Below are positions 38,037 through 48,758 of a DNA stretch of 64,000 nucleotides, one piece after another. The notes under the pieces were generated by a model. That model did not search any database, was not told where the DNA came from, and saw only the letters and a program-made list of their open reading frames with translations. Every line of letters begins with the position of its first letter. Within the stretch, counting starts at the first letter, position 1. Position numbers and translations under genes: made by a program. This DNA is from Neelides folsomi (lineage: Eukaryota > Arthropoda > Collembola > Neelipleona > Neelidae), in assembly GCA_034687125.1 (NCBI GenBank), contig JAQGBZ010000019.1:62001-126000 (forward strand), given 5' to 3'.

Positions 38037-41000
38037 ATGGAAGTCTCCCCGGCACCGCGGGTAAGCGAACAACCCGGGGATTGGGAGTCCATATGGCAGG
38101 GTTCGCCGGCCGGCTTTTCGCCTCACGCTCACTCACGCCCTTTAAATAATACGAGAGGAGAGGGAATGCGGTATAGGGATATATTAGATACCTATATCAA
38201 CCTAGCGCAAGGGCGGAACATTAAGGTTCTCGAGTTAACTTCCATAAGTTTCGTCCCCGTTCTGGTCCGCACCTTAAGGAGACTTTCTTATTCCGTTCCT
38301 TAAGGAACTTTTCTTGATCCGTTCTTTAAAGAGAGAGGAATCTTGTTGCTCTCATTTCGTGAACCGTTCATTTAGGTTTTTGTTTTTATAAATGGAGACT
38401 GAATCTCAATCTCTTTTGCTCCGTACCCTTTAGGTCGCTACTTGCCCCATTTATTTTGGTCACTTAAGACTTATTGGAACTTTTACCCTTGTTTCGTCCC
38501 ATTCTTTACCGTGATCGAGGAATATTCCAGATAGTTCATTTGTAGGAATTTAAAGGGAACTTATAACTTTATGTAGGAACTTAATAAGCACTTAATGTCT
38601 AATTAACTCTCTCAGCTGATAACTCCCTAAATTTATGGGCACGTTAGATAAATGGATTTTTAATGGAGGGATTTAATCTTCAGGGTGTCGTTGGAAGTTC
38701 GTCGCGAAGAAAACAACGTTGGCAATCCCTGAGCGGTGAGAGCGTAGTTCTGAGCGGGGGATACCGAGACGAAGATGTGTCGTGTTACGCGGCCTATTCC
38801 CCATGTCTTCTCCTTGAGACCGAGGAGTCCCCAAGTACCTCCGACTACGATGACATGGACGATGACCTCGACTTCCCCCTCAAAGACCTCCCGCCTTCGA
38901 TGGCCACCCCGCCGCGCTCGCCCGGCCCGCAAATCCCCGAACCCCTCCTCGAAGATCTCCTCGACTTGTGGAATGAGAATATGGAGGACGACGATCAACT
39001 AGACTTTCCCTCCGACGACGACCGGCTCTTTGACGAGCTCGTGGATCTCGCTAAATACGTCGAAGCCGAGGCCCGTGTCAAGTGCGAACCCCTCTCTGCT
39101 CCTCCAAGTCCTGCTCAATTACGCGAAGAAGTCGACATGCCCCCTTTAAACTCAATCGGTAAGTCATTAAAATAATTATTATTTTCTTAAATTAGAACAT
39201 ATTTATATTTTACTGATAGATAACTAAAATTCTGAATTTTTTTAAGTTTCATGAACACGTGTTTTAAAATAATCTTTCTATGTTAATCCAAGAACTTTTG
39301 TTGAACTTTATACATATTTTGAGTTTATGCATTTATTTTTAAACATTTTAATTTTTAAGTCAATATTATTGTCATTTTCTAAATATTATGGTACTGAATC
39401 ATAAATATTGTTATTATTTTGAGTTTAAGTGAGTTTAAGGTTTTAATTGTTTCCAATATGTTTTAGTAGTTAAGGAAGAGATGGTGAGCCACATGGAGTA
39501 TAAGGAGTCCAGAGAAGTTGACCCGTTTTTGTGTGCTGCCCCCTTTTCAAGTAATTGGCTTGAAACTCCGCCACCGACCGTCCCTTCCTCCCCGTCCGCC
39601 GACATGGTCGACGATAACGACGAAGAGGAAGATGAACTCCTTAATGAGATCTACCACCAATTAGAAATGAACGAAGAAGTCGTCAAGAACGATTGCATGT
39701 GGGGATGTGAAGAGCTCAATTCCCTTTCAACTTCACCTCCGACCGTTTCCATTAAAGAGGTACGGATCGTTTATTTAAATTTTCAAATCCCTTCAATTAT
39801 GAAACAAAATATTCTCATTTATGATTTAACAGGAAATATGCTCAATTATTTAATAGAAATAATAATTCAACTTGGCCATTTAAACTTTAAACCTTCTCAT
39901 TTAATATGCAGACTTTCAAGTATTCGGAACTTTGAGAGTTCAAAATGCTTAAAAGCATTTCATCCTACTTTTGAACTCTATTTAGTCATCACTTTTAACT
40001 TTGTCGCTCATTTTGCTGATGAATATTTTAGTCATTCTTAGTATTGAAGTGCTGAATTCATGGAAGTAATTCTAGAAGTTAATTTACATTCCTTTCCAAT
40101 TTGTCATTTTGCGTTGGTTGTTCCAGTGGGAGTTTAATGGATTTAAATGGATGGATTATAGGAGTGGACTAGAAGAGATTTGGAATGGATTTGGGCTTGA
40201 TTTTAATTAAAAATTTTATTCATTACATAGGAACCGGAGGAAATCGTCGAGACCGAGGAAGAATTGACTTTAAGGTTACGAATAGCCGCGACTGTTAACG
40301 ATCATTGTTACGCTGCTCCTTATTCTGAAGAAGAAACCGCCACACTACGAATCCTCCCATCACGTTCTGAATCGCCGGTGTCGGACGACGAACGTGGGCC
40401 GACAGTGAAGAAAACCAAGATCCTCGTCCCTCTTAAAGACTTGATGGAGACGTTACAACAAAAGTCCTACCTCGTGGCCCCACTCGGACCGGGCAAAAAG
40501 GTCATCCGTCTCACAGGGTCGGATTCAGTTAAAGGCGTCCTTCCGTTCTCATCCTCCTCCTCGCTCGCGTCCTTCCTCCCAAAATCCTCACCCGCACTCA
40601 AATGTGTTCAGCAACAGCAGAAGCTCAAAGTCGTAAGTATTGTTAGTTGTTCGATACTTTTTTTATTTCTTTTTTAATACTTTTATATTACTTTTTTAAT
40701 TATTTCAATATCCTACCAAACTTGGTTGGTTTAATATTTAAACTTCAAGTTTGTAACCTCTTGAGGGTTTTTGAACCTCAAATGGATTTTGAAAGAATTC
40801 ACTCAATTCTAATTTCTCAGAATTTTCCAAATTTGAACATTCTAAATTGGGGAATAATTTAATTTAATGAAAAATATGAAAATAATATGGACATTTATCT
40901 AAATGAGTTTTTGTTTTGTTTTTATAGAAGTTTGAGAGTCGAAGTAGCGGGAATGTGGGGAATCGAAGTCCTAAACTCTGCCTTGTTGAAAGACCTGGAG

Positions 41001-41257
41001 GTAAAAAGACCAAAACTCACAACAACATGGAAAGAATGAGGCGGATTGACTTGAGAAACTCTTTCGAAAATCTTAAAAAACTCGTCCCTCCCCTCTCCAA
41101 GTCCTCCAAATCCTCTAAAGTTGAGATCCTGAGGAAGGCCGAGGAATACATTCGGGCACTGAAGAGTCTAGAAGGGCGGCTGTTGAAAGAAACCTCCTCT
41201 TTGAGAGCAAAGAACGACCTTTTGAGAGAGAGGATAAGTGGGCTGCTCGGCGGGTGA
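38037..41257 (+). CDS. Myc: Myc, bHLH-leucine zipper transcription factor
   Basis: Myc pairs with Max, binds CACGTG E-boxes and drives growth genes. Exons: 38037-38060 (inferred), 38684-39158, 39467-39759, 40231-40632, 40928-41257; total 507 residues. Exon 3 holds Myc box II, KNDCMWGCEEL (about 240-250). Exon 4 has HCYAAPYS (about 288-295), matching the HNYAAPPS of vertebrate Myc box IV. Phosphodegron-like T-P-P-x-S/T motifs are MATPPRSPGP (about 81-90, probable box I) and LETPPPT (about 198-204). The acidic run DDNDEEEDE follows. Exon 5 encodes the basic region KTHNNMERMRRIDLRNSF (about 427-445), the second helix SKVEILRKAEEYIRAL and a C-terminal zipper. The start is uncertain: ATG at 38037 encodes MEVSPAPR, has donor CGG|GTAAGC and joins in phase, while ATG at 38663 would make exon 2 the first coding exon but sits across a likely acceptor (AATCTTCAG). 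Confidence 0.93.
38061..38683 (+). other. Myc: Intron 1 of Myc (inferred)
   Basis: The donor is GTAAGC and the acceptor AATCTTCAG. It contains a perfect 14-bp palindrome, GTTCCTTAAGGAAC, at 38295-38308, and nearby variants CCTTAAGG and CTTTAAAG. No coding sequence was seen. Confidence 0.5.
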
Positions 41258-41703
41258 CACATGATCGACGACAATTAAAATAAGCTTTTCAATCTTTACT
41301 ATATATAATAATAATAATGACGATCTTTTCGAAATAATAACATTTTACTCTTTTTATTTAATCACAAAACTTTACATAATTGTGCACTTTATATCCATAA
41401 AATTCATATTTTGTAATTTAATTGGATTCTTTTCATTAGTTTCATAATTAATGATAAGGTTATTGTTTGTAGTCTGTACTATATTTATAATATTCATGCA
41501 TTGAGTTCATAAAGGATATATGGAGAATTGTTAAAATAGCTGATTTTGATGAATGATGATGATGTTTTATTTATTTTTATTTCAAAGTATTTTATTGTTT
41601 TTAATCAAAATGAGCAGGGTTTGGTGGTTTACACTAGATTTTAGTTAAAACTTTATTAAATAAGTTATTACAAATTATATACATAAAATAAGAATACAAA
41701 GAA
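41258..41703. other. Tail-to-tail intergenic region, Myc and membrane-protein gene
   Basis: This is 446 bp of AT-rich sequence that must contain both 3' UTRs. I could not fix either cleavage site. Confidence 0.5.
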
Positions 41704-43288
41704 TTATTCAAACACACGAGCTAGCCTTTCTTTGAATTCAGGAAGTGAGAATTGGCAAGTTGAGTAATTTTCACTACAATAATTTTCATCCTCTCTGCCG
41801 GATCTCCGTCTCATCCCGTTTTCCCGTTTTGCTGCTTCGTACTCTTTACCATCTCGGAAAAACTTCAGGATGTTTACAAACCTATTTGACAAATAAGACC
41901 GACAATATTTTTATTTTATACACGTGACTCGAGGTGTCTAATACATAATATTAATATCTTTCAGACTATCATCATCATATACTTACTTCTACCATTTAAC
42001 ATTCATATTCATTCGTCAAATATTGCTTAATCCGATTGTTTAATTTTAATTTTTAATACTAATTTACAGATTATACCAACTTTTCTTAAATATAGGAGTA
42101 ATGAAATTGAGTTAGTAACTTTGGAAATTTCTCAAATAAACAAAAACTTTTAATTCTTTAAATAAAAAACCCAATTATCGGTATTTCTGCAATGTTCTCT
42201 TAAGTTGAAAAGATTTGAATTTCATTGAATTTCATTTTTCGAAAATTCATTTTTTGTTTATTTGAGAAATTTCCTAAGTTACTAACTCAATTTCATTACC
42301 CCTATATTTAAGAGAAGTTGGTGTAATCTGTTTGTTCGATTTAAATCAAAGGTGTGAATTTCTGGTTGAAATTTCTTACAAGACTTGAGTCATAAACTGC
42401 CACAATTTATCTTCAGGGATGTCTTCTTTCTCTTGGAATTGACAAAATATTTTCTCTTTGCAAGGGTTTTTCTCAAGATCCAACTTCTCATAAGTGTCAA
42501 AGGCGAGGCTCAACGCTCGGAGAACTCGCAAGACATTTCCGTTAATTAAACGATCTCCGCTTCGCTTCTTCCTTCTAATTGCCAATTAATTCAATTATTT
42601 CAATTAATTAAGATATCTTCCATGGTCCATTATGGAATCAACAAGCTCACGACATATATTCATACATGAAGGGTTGTTTAAATTGAAGGTTCAAAGCCCA
42701 TTTAATTGGAGGATCAAACGTTAATTTAACCAGAGGTTTATTAATTGGTAAATATGAACGAATGAAACATTATATGTATTGTATTAACATGTCTAAATCA
42801 TAATAAATAAGATCATATCCTATATTGAATTACCTGTGCAAATAGTCTGGATCGGTGACGACAAAGATCACGTACCAATAAGCAATTGCTGCACAAGTTG
42901 CCAAAAATGCTGTTCCGAACACTGTCCATGCGAGAGTGTAAGAACTGTATTTGAACCAAGAATTGACGACCACCGGGCCGTCAGCATTTGGATCAACCAC
43001 ATATGTCCCGTCGTTTTTCAAAGGGTCGAAAAGAGTTTTGAGCGGATTGACAAAGGTGAATTCGTCACCGCCGCGATTGAAATACGCGTAATATTTATTG
43101 AATTTCTCCACCAACTCCGAAGGGTCGAGGATATCTTCAAATGACAATTTAGGCCATTGGGTTTCAGTCGTTTCTTTCTTCCCTGTTGAATTACTCCCAT
43201 CCACTTTAATTATATAAAGGAGTAATAAGGAAATTAATGAAACAAACCCAAAGTTTGAATTTGACAATTTGAGTATACACTTTAACAT
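41704..43288 (-). CDS. Unrecognised single-pass membrane protein with signal peptide and paired cysteines
   Basis: Three exons (complement 42834-43288, 42380-42574, 41704-41881) join in phase to give 275 residues. A hydrophobic N-terminus (residues 13-29, FGFVSLISLLLLYIIKV) looks like a signal peptide, followed by NSTG, a possible glycosylation site. A long hydrophobic segment at about 116-145 (TLAWTVFGTAFLATCAAIAY and onward) looks like a membrane span. Just after it comes RRKKRSG (about 152-158), then helix-like sequence with cysteine pairs NPCKEKIFC and NYCSENYSTC. Donors GTAATT and GTAAGA and acceptors CAATTAG and CAAATAG support the joins; exon 2 otherwise reads into a stop at the donor. 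The layout recalls uncharacterised arthropod membrane proteins, but I do not recognise the family and give no function. It has all the marks of a real gene. Confidence 0.8.
42067..42330. mobile_element. Fold-back (MITE-like) element with 80-bp arms, inside an intron
   Basis: Bases 42067-42146 and 42251-42330 are inverted repeats of 80 bp with only a few mismatches (for example ATTATACCAAC against GTTGGTGTAAT). The spacer is 104 bp, AT-rich and non-coding. The element lies in the intron between exons 2 and 3 of the membrane-protein gene and makes up over half of that intron. It has no transposase. The low divergence between arms suggests a recent insertion or gene conversion. Confidence 0.75.
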
Positions 43289-44223
43289 TTTTAACTTTTT
43301 ACGAACGAATGCTATTTAAAATACAATTTAAAGATTACAAGAAACTAAATATTAATTTACCATTAAGATATAAAATAATTTAATTATTAAAATAACATTG
43401 GCTTTATTTTTATAAATATTTCTGGTCTTGTCTCATCGTCACATTAAAATCTGACTGATCAAGTGAAGAATCGACTTATGCGAGTAGAGGCATATAAAAT
43501 CACTAACAATTTGCACATTGCTTCAATTTGAACCCGAAAAGTCAATTTGCAATTTAAATTCTTTAATGAGCGTCTCCACTTCCTATTTAACTAACATTAA
43601 ACAATTCTTTAACATAATGCCTATAAGACATCTCACTCCAGATGTCTTTAAACCTGTCAAATTACACTTTGCCCAACAAATTATGACATTGTTAGTAAAG
43701 TTAGTGAATATTTTGAACAATGTGGTTATAATAAATAGTAGTAAACTCATATTTATTTGTATATCTGTTGTAGTAAAATCTTAACATGAATTCTTGAATA
43801 TAAAAATAATAAAATGTCCATGCTCCATATACCCTTATAATTATTTTAAATTCATTTACAGATATATTGGTCTTTAGATCTATAATGCAATTGTCCGCTC
43901 GTTCTCAATCCATTATTTATAAGTATTTTCCAACTCCCCTTAAATACTTTAACTGTCTTTGACTTTATTTATTTTCACACATTTCCAATCTGTTTAAAAA
44001 TTTCCATTTTTTCGACACATTTAGGTATTAATCATTAGTTCTATATAGCGCTCTACCTTATCATTATCATAAACATATTTTGTCTACTGGTGATCTTGGG
44101 CATAATGAAGCGAAACGCATTATCTCTTTATCAAATTAACTTCATTTTGGCTATATAATTTCTTCTTTGGTGAATAGTCCCAACGTGGATTTGTTTAGCT
44201 CGAGAGCATGGGCATCATTTGTG
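43289..44223. other. Intergenic DNA between the divergent membrane-protein and GST genes
   Basis: AT-rich with no gene recognised. The open frame at 43518-43784 has no support. Confidence 0.5.
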
Positions 44224-44230
44224 TATATAA
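44224..44230 (+). promoter_or_regulatory. TATA box candidate for the GST gene
   Basis: TATATAA occurs 224 nt upstream of the start codon, implying a start of transcription near 44255 and a 5' UTR of about 200 nt. Confidence 0.35.
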
Positions 44231-44453
44231 TTAAGGGAAGTTGGAGGAATGCATGGAGAGCGTATTACACGGATCATAGCTGGTTGATTCATTAATGTGT
44301 CTGAAGGTTGAGGAAAGTCGTCGCCAAGGCCATGGACGTCAACAAGGGATGATTCGCCCATCTACGCCCATTCCACTGACTACCACACTCTACTCAAAGA
44401 CATCTTCATCGCTCGCCTTTCTTTAAGTCTCTCAAGTTCGTTGAGGTTGGAAA

Positions 44454-45422
44454 ATGTCTTCGACAAAGTTGACCTATTTCGATGTCCGTGGTCTCGCTGA
44501 GCCGATTCGGTGGACGTTGCTTGTCTCCGGTCAAAAGTTTGAAGACAACAGACTTGCATTGACAGATTGGCCGGCACGTAAAGAAGGCAAGTTTTGCATT
44601 TAAAAATTTATTCATTAAAAACTAATTTTCTTATGTGAAGCTTACCTTATAAAAGTTATACTTAATTATAAGTATAACTTTTATAAGGTACTGTAGGTAC
44701 CTACATATTTTAAATAGCATGCAATTAAAAAATATATGTTATTGATTTTTTACAGAGTTCGCTGACTCCTTAGGAGAAATGCCGGTCTTTGAATTCGAGG
44801 GAGTAAAAATGACCCAGTCGAGTGCCATTTTGCGTTATTTGGCCAATAAGTTCAATCTGAATGGAGAGTCCCCTCAAGATGTATTCAAAATTGATGAAAT
44901 TGTCGACGTTGTGACGGACTTGAGATTGTGTGAGTCAAATATTCGCATTCAGATTTCAATTTTCCCTTCCCCCCTATCTAATGTAAATTATGTAAAAGAA
45001 AACTGTTCATTTGTAAAATAACCATTTAATAATTATGTTTACCTTATGATAAAAGGCTATATTGAACGAGAGTATGAAAGTTTGGTAATTGAAATTAATT
45101 TATTTCAGTGTGGCGGAAATTTTTTTTGGAGAAAGACGAAAGTAAGAAAGACGTCGAGAAGAAGACAATGGAAGAAGTCAACTTCCCCAAATACTTGAAG
45201 TTCTTGGAAGGTCGCGTTGGCCGCACTGAAGGGCCCTTCATTCTCGGATCTAAAATGGCCTGGGGAGATTTCGTGGTCGCCAATTGGGTAGACATTTGGG
45301 AACAACATCATGGAGAGAATTTCTTCAACGACTACCCGAATCTTAAAGCCATTAATGTGGCTGTTTTCCAGGTTCCTCTCATCAAAGAGTTTGTTGATAA
45401 AAGACAACCCATGATGGTTTAA
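44454..45422 (+). CDS. GstS: Glutathione S-transferase, sigma class
   Basis: Sigma GSTs conjugate glutathione to lipid peroxidation products; in vertebrates the same class includes prostaglandin D synthase. Exons 44454-44586, 44756-44929 and 45109-45422 give 206 residues, normal for the class. Exon 1 carries KLTYFDVRGLAEPIRWTLLV, with the catalytic tyrosine in LTYFDVRG. Exon 2 has GEMPVFEFEGVKMTQSSAIL, with the cis-proline and the glutathione-binding QS, then RYLANKF. Exon 3 has the C-terminal helical domain with ILGSKMAWGDFVVANWVDIW, matching the class motif of W-A-D near the helix N-cap, though here WGD. Intron 1 appears to use a GC donor (GAAG|GCAAGT); a GT donor 9 nt upstream would also keep frame. 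AATAAA at 45586-45591 is a likely polyadenylation signal. Confidence 0.93.
44643..44690. repeat. Perfect 21-bp hairpin in GST intron 1
   Basis: Bases 44643-44663 and 44670-44690 are perfect reverse complements (starting TACCTTATAAAAG) with a 6-nt loop. It lies in the middle of the intron. The short perfect stem is unlike a typical pre-microRNA. Confidence 0.8.
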
Positions 45423-45585
45423 ACGAGTCTCAATATGGATTCAAATCACTATGCATTTATCAAATCAATCAATGTATTACCTTGCCTAATTCATCATCAT
45501 GTGATATGTTAGTTTTATGTTATATTGGTTATAAAAATTTCTTTCTGATAATGAACCTTGAAATTAACCGAATTAGAAATCCTTG

Positions 45586-45591
45586 AATAAA
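45586..45591 (+). terminator. Polyadenylation signal of the GST gene
   Basis: AATAAA lies about 165 nt after the stop codon. Confidence 0.55.
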
Positions 45592-45796
45592 ATTTTTAAT
45601 TGGAAATGCTCAGAATATATCGCTTTTATTCATATAAGTTCATATATACATATATAAACCAAATTTTATATCCCATTTACCAGTTCATTTTTAGATTAAA
45701 GTCAATATTAATTAAATATTAACAATAATTAACAATTTGGGTCAATTTTTGGACTATTATTGTCTACTGCATTTCACGTGTCCAAGGATCCACTAG

Positions 45797-46140
45797 TTGT
45801 ATAAAAATTGTTGAAAATATTAAATTCATTAAATTTGCACCATTTTTGAATAACCAAGATTCTCACGGTTTTAATTTTATTTAACAATTAAGGTTTTAAA
45901 TTTCAAAAATGTCAAAATTAAAAATTCCATTCTAGATTTGTCAAATTAGAACCTAGTTGAGTAATATATAATTTCAAATCATAAAATGTTAAATTCACTA
46001 AATTTTCACTATTTTTGAATAGCTTAGATTCTCACAATTTTAAATTTATATAAATTATACAATTAAATTTTTCGAATTTTAAGAATATAAAAAATTTAAA
46101 TTTCTTCCTAGATTTTTCAAAAATAAAGTGCTTGAATCAA
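45797..46140. repeat. Diverged tandem duplication, unit about 170-176 bp
   Basis: Two copies share ordered blocks: TTAAATTCA, CATTTTTGAATA or TATTTTTGAATA, AGATTCTCAC, ACAATTAA and CTAGATTT, offset by about 169 bp at the start and 176 bp at the end. There are no open frames. Confidence 0.6.
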
Positions 46141-46947
46141 TTTAAATTTTGTGATTTTCTAATTTTCATTCAATCATATTCACCTTAATAAATCATTAAT
46201 TATTATTAAATTTGAAATGTTCAGTTTTTAATTCCAAACAAATATACACTATTTTTTACGACTAAGGTTTTGCTAAACGAGTATGTTTTTGACTTGTGTG
46301 TATGTTTGTGTTTGTACCTCAGAAATTAATTTTTGGATATTTGTGGTGATATAAATAATAAGATTAATAAATAAAAATTGGAATAAATTCGTACTCAACT
46401 TATTAAATATTAAAACCCTCATGAACGGTTTTAACTAAATCTTTTATAATCTTACAATTTTTTATATAATCTTTAATATTCAAATTTTATTGTTCATGTT
46501 TTGTGCCTATCTCCTCCTAAACGACCCAACCGATTTTAATATACAGTATACCAATCGATAATAAAAACACAAGAAAAATCAACGGTTAGGTTTATTTAAC
46601 CACAAAAAACAAAATAATTAATTATTATATAAAATAAGAATATCAATAGAAACAAAAAATTTCCAATTATTTTGTTTTGAATTTCAAATATAATTGCCAA
46701 TTGTAACTTTCTAATAAAAATCTTTTTTATTGTAAAATCAACCTTGACTTGTGAATATAATCTTGACCTATAGATATAAATAAAACCATCATTGTAGAGA
46801 AATAAAATTATAAAGATTGGTAATAAAGGTAATTAATAAAATAGCAAACAAGGTTTGAGAATTTAATTTAAATATTATTTATTAGCGTGTAAAATGTTTT
46901 AATGATTTAATGATCTGAGATTTAATTTATTAATAATTTAATTTAGA
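46141..46947. other. AT-rich intergenic DNA
   Basis: Nothing was recognised beyond AT-rich low-complexity sequence. Confidence 0.5.
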
Positions 46948-47065
46948 ATGGCTGAGCTGATTTCTCATCTCCTGAATCATCATTTCCTCCGAACGGAACA
47001 TGCCACGACTCATTTATGGGACAGCATGGAAAAAAGAGCGAACAGAAGAATTCGTTTTAGGTTAG

Positions 47066-47957
47066 AAGCCCTTGAAGCCGGATTCAAAGGAATTGACACA
47101 GGATGTCAACCGAAACATTACCACTAACCCGATGTGGGAACCACTCTTAAGAAAAAAACCAAGAAGCCTGAGAGAAATCTTCCGACGTCGTCCTGTCATT
47201 AAATCCAGCACAGAAGCGGCCGTTGTGGCTTATCATGACAGGGCAAACATCAGTTTCATTTTAGATTATCTCATGACGTTTCTAATGTTCAACTACCCAG
47301 GTTAAATTGTGTAGTATGTTATTAATAAAATAAATGTTATATTAATTAAATGGATTTAAATATCAATTTCCAGATGACCCGATCGAATTTCTCTATGAAT
47401 TGACAAGCAAAGTTGTCTGTGCCGAAAAGATCGGAAAATGATTGAAGAACTTCCACGAATTTACGAGAAGAAACACATGGAAGCTTATTTCCGACTTTTG
47501 GATCAGGAAGAACGCGGTTACATCACCCTCAGACAATACAAATCAGGTTACTATTTACTTTTAATTCAACTATATTTAAAGATTTGCCATTTTGAGGATT
47601 TTAATTTTATGGTTTTAACTTCAGCACTTCAATCTCTTGGAGTTTACGAATACAAAGAAGATCCATTTGGGTTTGACGAAGACAAAATTCCTGAATATGC
47701 CTTTGTGAATGAAGCGTAATAAATTAATTTTAATTTAACACAACAAATCTTTTAATATTAGCTCAACTTCAAATTGTCTATAAATGATTATTTTATAATT
47801 AAGTATATGATAGAGCATAAAGCCAGTTTTTTACAGGTGGAGTCGAGTGGAAACTAATTTTATGCTTTACTTTCAGGAAAAAATGAGTCATGAAAGCAAT
47901 GGATTAATTATGAAGGATGTTTTGTATTTGATATTGAATAAACGCAACACATTTTAA
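47066..47957 (+). CDS. EFCAB10-like EF-hand protein with an apparent frameshift
   Basis: Exons: about 47066-47300, 47374-47546 and 47625-47704, then 47877-47957 or instead a stop at 47719. The first contains YHDRANISFILDYLMTFLMF, joined to YPDDPIEFLYEL, which matches the N-terminal dimerisation-like helices of EFCAB10 (family pattern YLEKHKI...LL...PREFL). The second contains MEAYFRLLDQEERGYITLRQ, a degenerate EF-hand, and the third ALQSLGVYEYKED. A final exon starting EKMSHESNGLIMKDVLYLIL and ending NKRNTF joins in phase from a donor TTT|GTGAAT; without it the protein ends AFVNEA. Between about 47403 and 47439 the frame must change: frame 0 reads LTSKVVCAEKIGK-stop, and the following frame reads RKMIEELPRIYEKKH. 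The 5' end is also unresolved: an open stretch from ATG 46948 (MAELISHLLNHH) is one frame off. It could be a pseudogene, an assembly error or an unusual gene. Confidence 0.6.
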
Positions 47958-48758
47958 AAATTTACATTTTTTATTGGTGAAATTTATACAACTGTTATAG
48001 TGTACATTCAATTTTCAACCGTTTCAACACATTTTAAAAAACGTTGGATAAGGCTTCAATTGAAAGTACTGTTAAAATTGCCTGTACAATTAAAATATAT
48101 GAAAAAGTGAAAGTGGGTGAAAATATTTTACTATCTTTAGCTGAAAATGATTAAAATGGGGGTGAAAAGTGTTAGTGTTGGAAAATATGTGGAATATGAC
48201 ATTTAGAATACTTAACGATGAATTTAGATTTTGGAGCATTAAAAATTAGTAAATGCATCTTCTGAATTAACCTAACTTACATATTACCTGTATATAAAAT
48301 AAAATGATCTGTTTTTGTTGAACTCGAGTCAAAATTCTCCCCATTGATTGTTTTAACAAAACAAGGTTGATCTAGTTAAAACCAACAATGAAGGGAACTT
48401 GGACGGGATGAGAATAAAAGTTGAGAGTGGAGACATGAATTATACTTTTAAGATGGTAAAAGTGTTAAGGGTTGTGTATTTGAATTGTGCTCCGCGATCC
48501 ATTCCTCCTTTTTCGGGTAATTTAACTGACGGTGAAAAATGGTGAGGAAACTTAATGAGTGTATAAATGAATGAATCAATGTAGTGCGTTACTTTTAAAT
48601 ATAATAGCAATAGAATTTAACTAATAATACGTAATAGGCGCTTATGATCTATGGGAATTCTAATCAATAAGGACTTTGATGTCCTGTGATGAGTGAATTC
48701 GTTGCGACTTTGAGAGTGGAGTTTGTGAAAAAAATAAATTGAACGAAGAAAGGAAGAT
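47958..48758. other. Intergenic, tail to tail
   Basis: AT-rich sequence between the EF-hand gene (+) and the lipocalin-like gene (-). No gene was recognised. Confidence 0.5.

Noticed and set aside
37521..38303. Several open frames on both strands just upstream of Myc
   Set aside because: They are best explained by the GC-rich leader and promoter of Myc, which lowers stop-codon density.
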